48,385 bases of DNA, taken from contig QCTB01000003.1 in NCBI GenBank assembly GCA_003209055.1, positions 1-48,385 on the forward strand, in the 5' to 3' direction. Of this stretch, positions 35,339 through 43,392 are shown piece by piece. The notes under the pieces are model-generated. The model was not told where the DNA came from. It did no database searches and was given only the letters and a program-made list of their open reading frames with translations. Numbering within the stretch: position 1 is the stretch's first letter; each line of letters begins with the position of its first letter. Source of the stretch: Prochlorococcus sp. AG-670-O13 (lineage in GTDB: Bacteria > Cyanobacteriota > Cyanobacteriia > PCC-6307 > Cyanobiaceae). Both the position numbers and the translations under genes were made by a program.

Positions 35339-37105
35339 GTGAGAAAAATAAAATATAAATATTTTATTTTTACCTCCTCAATATTTATTTTCTTTGGCAT
35401 ATTTTTATTCATACTAAATTTAATTAGGATTACTTTAAATTTTGATCCTTTAAAAAAAAACAATTCAAACTCAATAAATTTTTCTTATGAAATTTTATCC
35501 TCTGATAATAAAGTATTAAGTAAATTAAGTAGAAAATTTGATGTTCTAGATAATACAGATTCGATTCCATCTTATCTAAAGTATTCTTTTATCTCTGGAG
35601 AAGACAAAAGATTTCTAAATCATAATGGAATTGACTTAATAGGGCTATCAAGAGCCTTTATAAATAATCTTCAAAATGGTTATATTAAAGAGGGTGGAAG
35701 CACTATTACTCAGCAATTAGCAAGATTAATTTTTTTAAATAATGATTTAAGTATTCAAAGAAAAATTAAAGAAATAATAATATCTTTATTACTAGATTTT
35801 AAATACAGTAAAAATCAAATTTTAAAATTATATCTAAATAATATTTACTTAGGATCAGGTGCTTACGGGGTAAATGAAGCCTCCCAGGTTTATTTTGGGA
35901 AACTCATAACAGAATTAACCTTATCTGAGATTGCCTTAATAGCAGGTTTAGCTCCTGCTCCATCAATTTATTCTCCTTACGAAAATATAGATTTAGCTAT
36001 CAAACAAAGAAATAAAATTTTGCAATCTATGTATATTGATGGCTACATATCCCTAGGTGAAAAAGATAAAGCTCTTAAGGAAAAAGTTAAATTAAATTAT
36101 CAAATAAATAATAAAGATATAAAAGATAAATTATTAGTAAATTATATTCTTGAAGAAGCAAATAACAAAATTAAAAATCATAAAAAATATAGATTTTTAA
36201 GAATTAAATCAAGTATCAATAAAAATTGGCAGGAAGTAGGACAACAAATTGCAAAATCTATTGGGCCTAATGATATTGAAATAGCTTTGGTATCAATTGA
36301 ATCCAACACTGGTTTAATTAGAACAATGATCACAAGTAAAAATCCTAAAATTAACGAATTTAATAGAGTCACCTCTCCCATAAGGCCTTTAGGATCAACT
36401 TTTAAAATTATTCCTTATGCCGCAGCATTAATTGAAGGTATAAAGTTAGATAATAAATTTGAAGATTTACCTAATTGCTGGAAAGATTATTGTCCAAAAA
36501 ATTTTTCAGAAAAATACTCAGGGAAAATATCTTTAATTGAATCTTTTAAAAATTCTTCTAATATAGTCCCCTTAAAAATTGCTAATGATATAGGACTTAA
36601 AAAAATTATAAATTTAGCTAATTTATTTGGCCTAGGATATGAACAAAGGCTTGAAGAATTTCTACCCTTAGCTATTGGATCTTATGGAGATAACCTTCTA
36701 AATATTACAAATGCATATGTAGTTTTTAATAGCAATGGAAATCTATATAAACCTAGCGTTATTGAAACAATAGAATCAAATAATTATGAATTAATTTGGG
36801 AAAACAAATTTATATACAAAAAAATATTACCTCCCAAGGTAAACAAAAGTTTAAATAATCTTCTTGAAAAATCAGTATCGGAGGGGACTTCGATAGCTGC
36901 TTCAATTAAAGGTAAAAAAATATATGGGAAGACAGGCACTTCTGATGGAAATAGAGATCTTTGGTTTATAGGTTCAATAAATAATCTTACTACTGGAGTT
37001 TGGATAGGTTTTGATGAAAACAAAAAATCAAGCTTATCAAGTGGTAATGCAGCTAATTTTTGGAAAAAATTCATAAGTAAAATAATTTTAGATTTGGAAA
37101 ATTAA
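35339..37105 (+). CDS. Class A penicillin-binding protein (transglycosylase/transpeptidase)
   Basis: This bifunctional murein synthase has 588 residues: an N-terminal membrane anchor (9-29), a glycosyltransferase domain with catalytic Glu88 in GEDKRFLNHNGID and the EGGSTITQQLAR motif (118-129), and a transpeptidase domain with nucleophile Ser353 (STFK), SSN (406-408) and KTG (531-533). It polymerises and cross-links peptidoglycan in the periplasm. A GTG start lies 1 base past chlG. The transpeptidase part is compact compared with PBP1a. Which of PBP1a/1b/1c it equals is not clear. Confidence 0.94.
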   Translation: MRKIKYKYFIFTSSIFIFFGIFLFILNLIRITLNFDPLKKNNSNSINFSYEILSSDNKVLSKLSRKFDVLDNTDSIPSYLKYSFISGEDKRFLNHNGIDLIGLSRAFINNLQNGYIKEGGSTITQQLARLIFLNNDLSIQRKIKEIIISLLLDFKYSKNQILKLYLNNIYLGSGAYGVNEASQVYFGKLITELTLSEIALIAGLAPAPSIYSPYENIDLAIKQRNKILQSMYIDGYISLGEKDKALKEKVKLNYQINNKDIKDKLLVNYILEEANNKIKNHKKYRFLRIKSSINKNWQEVGQQIAKSIGPNDIEIALVSIESNTGLIRTMITSKNPKINEFNRVTSPIRPLGSTFKIIPYAAALIEGIKLDNKFEDLPNCWKDYCPKNFSEKYSGKISLIESFKNSSNIVPLKIANDIGLKKIINLANLFGLGYEQRLEEFLPLAIGSYGDNLLNITNAYVVFNSNGNLYKPSVIETIESNNYELIWENKFIYKKILPPKVNKSLNNLLEKSVSEGTSIAASIKGKKIYGKTGTSDGNRDLWFIGSINNLTTGVWIGFDENKKSSLSSGNAANFWKKFISKIILDLEN

Positions 37106-37120
37106 TAAAAAATTTTTTTC

Positions 37121-38434
37121 TTATTTATAAGTAATTTTTGCTGCATAAAACCCATCTCCAGGTTTATCAAATCTTGGCAAAATTTGTCTTTCACTATTTA
37201 ATTTTAATTCCTTATTTCTTGACAAAAATCTTTTAATTAGTAAGTTATTCTCATCAGGACAGATTGTGCAAGTTGAATAAACTAAAGTTCCATTTCTTTT
37301 TAAAAGAGGGAAGATACTTTCTAATAATCTTTCCTGTAAAATAATTAATTGATTTATTTTATCTTTACTTAAAGACCATCTTATATCAGGATTTCTTGCA
37401 ATGGTTCCTATTCCTGAGCAAGGTGCATCAATTAAAATTTTATCAAAATAAGATATAAAGTCTGACTTAATATTAATCAAACTTGTAGCATCCGCTTTTA
37501 AAGTTTTAACACTATTTATATTTAATCTTTCTAAATTAGATTGCAGTATTTTCAATCTTTTTTCTGATCTATCTACAGCAAAAATTTCAGCATCATCATT
37601 GGTTAATGCAGCTAAATGAGTCGTTTTGCTCCCAGGGGCAGCACAAGCATCCAGAATTTTTTCACCTTTCATTGGATTCAAAAGAGGAGCAACCCACTGA
37701 GAAGAACGATCTTGAACTACCCACATCCCATCTTTATAACCTGGAAGGTTTTTTATAGATCTTGGATTAGAACTTAAAGCAACCCCATTATTTAATTGAT
37801 TGATTGCTGCTCCATTTATATTAACTTTATTAAGTTCTTCCAAAAAATTATTTAGATTAGTTTTCAGAGTATTTATTCGTAAATCAATTAAAGGCTTTTT
37901 ATTAAATGCCTTAACGATATTTTTAGCTTCTTTTAGTCCTACCCAATTAACAATTTCATTTACAAGCCATAATGGTAATGATTCAAGACAAGACATCCTC
38001 CTTATTTCATCAGAGGGTATTTTTGGTAAATTATCTTTTTCTATATTTCTGACAGTATTTCTTAATATTGCATTCAAAGTACCAGCTAAACCTTTTAAAT
38101 CACTTCTTTTTGCTACTTCTACTGTGGAGGAGATAGCTGCTGAAAAAGGTACTTTATCCATTTTTAATAATTGATATAAACCTATATGTAAAAGCCATCT
38201 TAATTTTGGCGGTTGTTTTTGATGGGAAAGTTTTGAAATATGGTCTATCCAAAGATCAAGAAATTTTCTATATCTAATACATCCAAAAGATAATTCAGTT
38301 ATGAAGGCTATGTCTAAAGAGTTAAACTCATAATTTTTTAGCACCTTCTCTAGTGCATGATCCGAATAGATACCAGAACTTACCTTTAAAAGAATTTCCC
38401 AAGATGCTTTTCTTTGAAGGTGTCCTGTTGCCAA
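37121..38434 (-). CDS. rsmB: 16S rRNA (cytosine-5-)-methyltransferase RsmB
   Basis: RsmB methylates C967 of 16S rRNA (E. coli numbering). The 437-residue protein has the N-terminal NusB-like RNA-binding domain (about 1-140) and a class I methyltransferase domain with DACAAPGSKTTHLA (SAM loop), DAPCSGIGTIARNPDIRW and STCTICPDEN, whose cysteine is the catalytic nucleophile of the m5C family. No ATG is available; TTG at 38434 starts the conserved region. It lies convergent to the PBP gene with 15 bases between stops. Confidence 0.95.
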   Translation of the reverse strand: MATGHLQRKASWEILLKVSSGIYSDHALEKVLKNYEFNSLDIAFITELSFGCIRYRKFLDLWIDHISKLSHQKQPPKLRWLLHIGLYQLLKMDKVPFSAAISSTVEVAKRSDLKGLAGTLNAILRNTVRNIEKDNLPKIPSDEIRRMSCLESLPLWLVNEIVNWVGLKEAKNIVKAFNKKPLIDLRINTLKTNLNNFLEELNKVNINGAAINQLNNGVALSSNPRSIKNLPGYKDGMWVVQDRSSQWVAPLLNPMKGEKILDACAAPGSKTTHLAALTNDDAEIFAVDRSEKRLKILQSNLERLNINSVKTLKADATSLINIKSDFISYFDKILIDAPCSGIGTIARNPDIRWSLSKDKINQLIILQERLLESIFPLLKRNGTLVYSTCTICPDENNLLIKRFLSRNKELKLNSERQILPRFDKPGDGFYAAKITYK

Positions 38435-38495
38435 AGTATAAATTTTTTATTTGGGAATATACGCTAAATATACTATTTATTTGTCAATATTTAAC

Positions 38496-38633
38496 TTAAC
38501 TATTAATTGAATTATTAAACCAAATAAATCCAAGAACAGACACTAGGGTTAAATTAAATCCCAAAAATAAATATATGTTTAGGGAGTGAAGTTTTTCCCT
38601 AGAAAATATTTTATTGTTTTTAATATTTTTCAT
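38496..38633 (-). CDS. Small membrane protein (45 aa), unknown function
   Basis: An ATG at 38633 on the minus strand opens a 45-codon frame ending TAA at 38496-38498. The product is a basic N-terminus (MKNIKNNKIFSREKLHS) followed by one clean hydrophobic helix (about residues 19-40) and a short polar end, the layout of a small thylakoid or plasma membrane peptide. It lies 61 bases upstream of rsmB on the same strand. I do not recognise a family. The topological coherence in otherwise non-coding DNA is the main support. Confidence 0.6.
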   Translation of the reverse strand: MKNIKNNKIFSREKLHSLNIYLFLGFNLTLVSVLGFIWFNNSINS

Positions 38634-38936
38634 TAATTAGTATATATAAGAAAATTTGATTGAGTTAAAAGACAGCAAATATTTTTGTTTGCAGAATAGT
38701 TAATTATTCTTAAATTAAACAAAATTGATTCTTTTAGTCTGATAAATTTAAATCTCTGATTTGTAATCCAATCCGATTCGTAAAAAATAATCTCACTAAG
38801 AAAACTGACTTTTAAAAAGCTATAAAAACTCATTTAATTTCTATATTTCTATAAACCTAACACCTGTTTGTAATATTTCGTAATAATGTAAGGTTCTCTT
38901 AAGTTTTTAAAATTGGTTGTTAATTTAAAAATTTAT
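38634..38936. other. 303-base stretch without a convincing gene
   Basis: This gap between the photolyase-like gene and the 45-residue membrane protein is strongly AT-rich. A minus-strand frame of 66 codons (38633-38833) exists and its stop overlaps the next ATG, but its composition looks random. A weak hairpin (GCAAATA/TGTTTGC) lies near 38680. No tRNA or named RNA is seen. It may hold the promoter of the small gene or a short RNA. Confidence 0.5.
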
Positions 38937-40427
38937 TTAATAAAGATTACTAATAAATTTCTCGGCTATTGTTAAATGCCCATTTAACTTTTCCTTGCTC
39001 ATTTTATCTAAATTCCTTGTTAACATTGCTAGTCTATATTGCTTCCTAAAATAGGTTTCATTATCTTTTATAAATTTCCAAAACAAACCATCCCATATTG
39101 AGCACCATCGACCACTTTTGTAATCAGACATTTTTTTTATGTAATTTGAGCTCGAAATATAAGGTTTTGTAGAAAAGATACCCCCATCGCTAAACTGACT
39201 CATTCCATAAACATTAGGAACCATTACCCAATCGTAAGAATCTATAAACATTTCCATAAACCATTTATAAACTTGATCAGGATGTATACGACATAAAAGC
39301 ATAAAGTTACCAATAACCATAAGTCTCTCAATATGATGACAATAACCGTATTTAATAATATTCTTTATAACAATATCTACCGGCTCTATCCCTGTAGATC
39401 CTTTATAGAACGCATCAGGCATTGGTTTATTCTCAAAATTCCAAAAATTAGTAGTCCGCATTTTTGTACCATATTTTTCATAAACTAGGCAAATAAATTC
39501 TCTCCATCCAATAATTTGACGAATAAATCCTTCCAAAGAATTAATAGGGACTTTATTTTTTTCACAATAAATTAATGCTTTATTTATAACTTCTTTTGCT
39601 GTTAATAAACCAGTATTTAAAAGAGGGGATAGCAAACTATGCCACAAAAAGACTTGCTCTTTGCTAATTGCATCTTCATAATCTCCAAATAAAAAAATTC
39701 TATATTCTAAAAAATCATGAAGCCAATTATCTGCTTCTTCGAAAGAAGTTGGATAAATAAAATTATTACTTTCACCTATAAAATTAATCTTTAAATTTGA
39801 AATTACCTCTTCAGCCTTAATCACAAACTCATTTTTTACAAATTTTGGGATTGGAGGAATATTTATAGTCTTAGGTAATTTATTTCTATTTAATTCATCA
39901 TAGCTCCATTTTCCTCCTTGAGGTGAACCATCAGGATGAACTAATATATTTTGGCTTCTTCTCTGTTTCTCGTAAAATCTTCCCATTATTGGTTTTTTGG
40001 GGTTTAATTTAAAAGACTTTCTTAAGTCTTCATTAGTTATAAACATTGGGGATTCATAAACTTGTAATTTAAGATTGTAAGCTTCAACAAATCTATTTAT
40101 CCTCTTCATAATAAGAAAATCATGAGGATTAATAATGTTTATCTTTTGATATTTTTCTTCTAATTGTTTTGATAAATAATCAAATGTAGAAATATTATTT
40201 TTGTTTTCAATATACAAAACTTTATGACCTAAATTTTCTAGATATTTTTTATATGCGAGCATTGAGGCTTTATGAAAGATCAATTTGTTTTTATGATTAA
40301 TTAACTTATGAAATTTATCATTACCAAAAAATAATGAATCTTCGATCATTAAAATCTCACAATTAAATTCTAATATTGGACTTTCTCTAAAAAGTTGATT
40401 TGGGAAAATGATTGATATTTGATTCAT
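38937..40427 (-). CDS. Photolyase-related protein (prokaryotic 6-4 photolyase/CryPro family), FeS cysteines missing
   Basis: The 496-residue flavoprotein matches the deoxyribodipyrimidine photolyase-related (DPRP/FeS-BCP) family, which repairs (6-4) photoproducts or senses light. N-terminal Rossmann-like antenna part (1-130); FAD-binding helical part with [12 protein letters not shown] (300-311), [15 protein letters not shown] (361-375) and [13 protein letters not shown] (404-416). Family members have a CxxC plus further Cys after the ISxxNYIxxMSDY block to hold 4Fe-4S; here that block reads [13 protein letters not shown] (435-447), shortened and without CxxC. It overlaps the DUF2256 stop by 4 bases and ends a four-gene operon. 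Confidence 0.88.
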   Translation of the reverse strand: MNQISIIFPNQLFRESPILEFNCEILMIEDSLFFGNDKFHKLINHKNKLIFHKASMLAYKKYLENLGHKVLYIENKNNISTFDYLSKQLEEKYQKINIINPHDFLIMKRINRFVEAYNLKLQVYESPMFITNEDLRKSFKLNPKKPIMGRFYEKQRRSQNILVHPDGSPQGGKWSYDELNRNKLPKTINIPPIPKFVKNEFVIKAEEVISNLKINFIGESNNFIYPTSFEEADNWLHDFLEYRIFLFGDYEDAISKEQVFLWHSLLSPLLNTGLLTAKEVINKALIYCEKNKVPINSLEGFIRQIIGWREFICLVYEKYGTKMRTTNFWNFENKPMPDAFYKGSTGIEPVDIVIKNIIKYGYCHHIERLMVIGNFMLLCRIHPDQVYKWFMEMFIDSYDWVMVPNVYGMSQFSDGGIFSTKPYISSSNYIKKMSDYKSGRWCSIWDGLFWKFIKDNETYFRKQYRLAMLTRNLDKMSKEKLNGHLTIAEKFISNLY

Positions 40428-40555
40428 ACTGATGACTTCCTATTTCTGCATCTATTTGAACAGTATTTAACTTCCTTCCAACAATCTTTCCATTTTTTGC
40501 GCCAATTGAATGACCTATTACAAACAGGACATATTTTGCTTTGTAAATTTTTCAA
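40424..40555 (-). CDS. DUF2256 zinc-finger-like mini-protein (43 aa)
   Basis: This small gene has the cysteine pattern of DUF2256: ICPVCNRSF (C9, C12), then [15 protein letters not shown] (C25, C32, C36), with the KW-rich middle typical of the family. The only start in the frame is TTG at 40555, since a stop lies two codons before it; it is 3 bases beyond the TIGR03643 stop. Its TGA overlaps the photolyase ATG (ATGA). DUF2256 proteins are often next to photolyase-related genes, which supports a joint function, perhaps zinc-dependent DNA contact. That role is inference. Confidence 0.82.
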   Translation of the reverse strand: MKNLQSKICPVCNRSFNWRKKWKDCWKEVKYCSNRCRNRKSSV

Positions 40556-40558
40556 AAT

Positions 40559-40810
40559 TTATAACTTTCTTTTATGAGTAGATTTAAATCTAGTAGAGTC
40601 TTTTAATTCCATATGTTTTGTTTTTCTTCCTGAAACTCTTTTTCTCCAAACCTTAAATGATTTTGGTTTAAGATTATTTCTCATGATTTTAATTGCATCT
40701 TCTTCTTTTAGACCAAATTGATGCTCAATAGCTTCAAAAGGAGTTCTATCTTCCCAGCACATCTCAATTATTCTATCTATATCAATAATTTCCATATTTA
40801 TTGCTGACAT
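40559..40810 (-). CDS. TIGR03643 family protein
   Basis: This basic 83-residue protein matches the TIGR03643 (DUF2805) family: an acidic helical N-terminus with IIEMCWEDRTPFEAIEHQFG, a middle GLKEEDAIKIMR, and a strongly basic tail (KVWRKRVSGRKTKH). The helical pattern resembles a sigma-like or homeodomain-type DNA-binding unit. The ATG at 40810 overlaps the DCC gene by 13 bases; the ATG at 40795 would avoid overlap. Its place in an operon with DUF2256 and a photolyase suggests a light-damage response, but no function has been shown that I know of. Confidence 0.83.
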   Translation of the reverse strand: MSAINMEIIDIDRIIEMCWEDRTPFEAIEHQFGLKEEDAIKIMRNNLKPKSFKVWRKRVSGRKTKHMELKDSTRFKSTHKRKL

Positions 40811-41190
40811 TCAGTCGTACAAAGTTTTTCGATATTTGATCTCCCAGTAATCTTAAGTCTATATTTTGCCCAGAACTTATAAAAAAGTCTTAAAACTGGA
40901 GCAAGGAAATCAATTTTTAAAGGGTAATAAACCCAGCCTAGTCCAATTAATTCATATGAAAATGCTAGTACATCTAGACCTTTAATAACATCTCCATTTT
41001 CTAAAATCCCATGAAGATTTGACATCGCTTCTTTATATGAAATGTCCTTAAATAAAACAGGATCATATTTATCATTATTGATATCAACAAAATTAATTTT
41101 CTTAAAGACATCTTTCGTTTTTAAGAAATTAGTTTCTCTAAGACATAGAGGACATCCTCCATCAAATAAAAAAATTAATTTATTTTGCAT
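40798..41190 (-). CDS. DCC family thiol-disulfide oxidoreductase (DUF393)
   Basis: This 130-residue protein has the family hallmark DGGCPLC (residues 10-16) after a beta strand, giving a thioredoxin-like CxxC site. The remainder includes YKEAMSNLHGILENGDVIKG and a C-terminal LLFYKFWAKYRLKI-type helix, both typical of DUF393. Family members are thought to act as thiol-disulfide oxidoreductases. It is the first gene of the overlapping operon that ends with the photolyase-like protein. A redox or flavin-partner role is possible. Confidence 0.88.
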   Translation of the reverse strand: MQNKLIFLFDGGCPLCLRETNFLKTKDVFKKINFVDINNDKYDPVLFKDISYKEAMSNLHGILENGDVIKGLDVLAFSYELIGLGWVYYPLKIDFLAPVLRLFYKFWAKYRLKITGRSNIEKLCTTECQQ

Positions 41191-41369
41191 ACTACTTTTT
41201 AACTAAATATAAAATTTAAAAAACATTTTTGTGGACAATTAAAAAATTAAAAGTTTTTTCAAGAATCTTTTCTATCAACTAAAATCTTACATATTTAAAA
41301 TAACCTTTATAAAGCCTTAATAATTTCTTGCTCTAATTTAATTAAAACTCTCTTATCTTATGTATTAAT

Positions 41370-41399
41370 AACCATTGATTAAGGGATACATCAATGGTT
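41370..41399. terminator. Perfect 10-bp inverted repeat, probable terminator
   Basis: AACCATTGAT (41370-41379) pairs perfectly with ATCAATGGTT (41390-41399) around a 10-base loop. It begins 15 bases beyond the stop of the minus-strand gene at 41415-41618. The U-tract on that side is poor, while the plus-strand side is followed by TAAAATTTTT. It could be a terminator, a 3' stabilising hairpin or an operator for the DCC operon. Confidence 0.55.
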
Positions 41400-41414
41400 T
41401 AAAATTTTTGAAGA

Positions 41415-41618
41415 CTAGTCGTCTAATAAATGAACTCCTTCTCCAACATCCGGAGCAAATTTACAATATTTTTCGAACACAATACCTACTCCTCTCATCT
41501 TTTCACCAAGTTCATCGTTAAAATTTTTCCATTCTTTTGAATCTGGCTCAGGTAATGACCAACCTTGTGTTTCAACCATACTTGTTATCACAGTATAATC
41601 CCATTCAATGTAAGCCAT
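41415..41618 (-). CDS. Small acidic protein (67 aa), unknown function
   Basis: This acidic, soluble 67-residue protein contains WSLPEPDSKEWKNFNDELGE and a KYCKFAPDVGEG segment, with no membrane helix or signal peptide. The sequence complexity and acidic composition are unlike random AT-rich frames, so I take it as real. It stands alone with 170- and 224-base gaps on either side, an unusual amount of space here, which suggests its own promoter and terminator (hairpin at 41370-41399). No family is recognised. Confidence 0.72.
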   Translation of the reverse strand: MAYIEWDYTVITSMVETQGWSLPEPDSKEWKNFNDELGEKMRGVGIVFEKYCKFAPDVGEGVHLLDD

Positions 41619-41788
41619 TTAATCACATCTAATTTCTTAATTATTATAAACTATATAATCAATTAAATATTCTCTAAATTGAATTTAAATTAATAGAAAG
41701 TAAATTAATCAAACATAAAAGATCTATATTTTAAATTATCTATTATGGAATGAATATAATTAAATTAACATTTTAAATATTTTTTCAA

Positions 41789-42469
41789 ATGTCAATTTTG
41801 CCAAGAAGGTTTGATCGAATAAAAAATGTCTTAAATTGCCGAATGAAAAACTTAACCGTTTTAGTAGAAGCAGTAAATAAGCCGCACAATCTATCTGCAA
41901 TATTAAGAACTTGCGATGCAGCAGGAGTTTTCGAGGCAAACTTCATTTGTGAGAAAGATAAAGTTAAAACTTTTAACAGTACGGCTCAAGGAAGTCAAAA
42001 ATGGGTCAAAATAAATAATTATGATACATTAATTACTGCAGTATCTGGGTTAAAGAAGAAAGGATATAAATTATTTGGAACGTCACTTAACGCTAGCTCG
42101 ATCGATTATAGAAATTTTGACTATTCAGAAAATACTTGTTTTGTTTTAGGTGCAGAAAAATGGGGATTAAGTGAAGAACTCATTTCAAAGGTTGACGAAT
42201 CAATCTTTATCCCTATGACAGGAATGGTACAATCTTTAAATGTTTCCGTAGCAGCTTCTATTTTACTTTTTGAAGCTATACGCCAAAGACAAAATAAGAA
42301 TCTACTTCCTTTAAATGGGGAAGGATTAAGTGCAAAAGAATACCAAAAGACATTATTTGAATGGAGTTATCCTGAATTAGCTTCTATTTTCAGAAAGTCT
42401 GGGAGAAAATATCCTAATCTTAATGAGTATGGAGAAATTAATGAAGTTATTAAAAACTTAAAAATATAA
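41789..42469 (+). CDS. trmH: tRNA (guanosine-2'-O-)-methyltransferase, SPOUT family
   Basis: TrmH methylates the 2'-OH of G18 in tRNA. The 226-residue SPOUT enzyme has LVEAVNKPHNLSAILRTCDAAGV (about 25-47) and the knot motifs CFVLGAEKWGLSEEL near 112 and SLNVSVAASILLFEAIRQR near 147. A C-terminal extension rich in Tyr/Leu follows, as in TrmH proper. It is convergent with the dipeptide-type permease, 9 bases between stops. Confidence 0.93.
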   Translation: MSILPRRFDRIKNVLNCRMKNLTVLVEAVNKPHNLSAILRTCDAAGVFEANFICEKDKVKTFNSTAQGSQKWVKINNYDTLITAVSGLKKKGYKLFGTSLNASSIDYRNFDYSENTCFVLGAEKWGLSEELISKVDESIFIPMTGMVQSLNVSVAASILLFEAIRQRQNKNLLPLNGEGLSAKEYQKTLFEWSYPELASIFRKSGRKYPNLNEYGEINEVIKNLKI

Positions 42470-42478
42470 AATTAATCA

Positions 42479-43312
42479 TTACTTCTCAAAAATATTATCT
42501 ATTTCTTCCCCTATAAAGGAAAGACCTAAGACTAAAAAAAACATTGCTAAGCCCGGAAATAAAGCAGTCCACCAAATTCCTGTAGGAAGAGCAGCAAGCG
42601 CAAGATTTAGATCACTGCCCCATTCTGGTACATCTGCAGGAACTCCTAAACCTAAGAATCCTAAACTACCCAAGACTAAAACCGCATCTGCAGCATTTAA
42701 AGTAATAAGAATAGGCAAAGGTGTAATAACATTTGGTAAGATATATTTAAAAATTATAGTTTTAACATCAGCTCCCGAAACTCTTGCCGCTTCAACATAT
42801 ATCTCTGATTTAACTAATATTGTTTGATTTCTTATTAACCTAAAATATTGAGGAGAATAAACTATACACAAGGCTATAGAGGCATTAATAATCCCTTTAC
42901 CTAATACAAAAGCTACTACTACTGAAAGCAAAATGACTGGTATCGAAAAAATAGTATCCATTAAAAGTGATAAGCATTTATCAAAGATCCCTCCCAAATA
43001 TCCGCTCAACAAGCCTAACGGTAATCCTAAAATTAAAGAAAAGAAAATGGCAAGTAATACAACCTCAATAGCTATGGATGAGCCTTGTAAAGTTCTAAAA
43101 CAAACATCCCTTCCTAATCTATCCGTACCACATAAATGGTTAAATGAAGGTGGTGCAAAAATATCACTGCTAAAAGATGATAAAGAATAACCAAAAAAGT
43201 TATTAACCTCCAATACTTTCATAGTCAAAACTATAAGAAGATATAAAATTACAATTAAAAATCCAGTTCTTCTAATATTCTGAGCAACTTTATTTGGTGA
43301 GTTTGCGTTCAC
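42479..43312 (-). CDS. ABC transporter permease, dipeptide/nickel (DppC) type
   Basis: The 277-residue membrane protein has about six helices, an N-terminal FGTDRLGRD-like block (LCGTDRLGRDVCFR near 60) diagnostic of the DppC/OppC family, and the ATPase-contact loop EAARVSGADVKTIIFKYILPN (about 172-192). A PADVPEWGSDLN segment near 230 is also typical. The start is GTG at 43312. No DppB, ATPase or binding protein adjoins it, so it must act with subunits encoded elsewhere. The substrate is unknown; peptide or nickel is the family range. Confidence 0.92.
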   Translation of the reverse strand: MNANSPNKVAQNIRRTGFLIVILYLLIVLTMKVLEVNNFFGYSLSSFSSDIFAPPSFNHLCGTDRLGRDVCFRTLQGSSIAIEVVLLAIFFSLILGLPLGLLSGYLGGIFDKCLSLLMDTIFSIPVILLSVVVAFVLGKGIINASIALCIVYSPQYFRLIRNQTILVKSEIYVEAARVSGADVKTIIFKYILPNVITPLPILITLNAADAVLVLGSLGFLGLGVPADVPEWGSDLNLALAALPTGIWWTALFPGLAMFFLVLGLSFIGEEIDNIFEK

Positions 43313-43392
43313 AACTTAATAAAAATTCAAATCAATTAAAATATACCGATTGTTTAAACATAAAATAGCTTTTAGTTTTTATTTGAAATTAA

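Noticed and set aside
38633-38833. 66-codon minus-strand frame whose stop overlaps the next ATG
   Set aside because: The TAATG overlap is suggestive of coupling, but the product is a Ser/Phe/Ile/Asn mix with no domain or topology, as expected from random AT-rich DNA. Kept only as a note in the gap entry.
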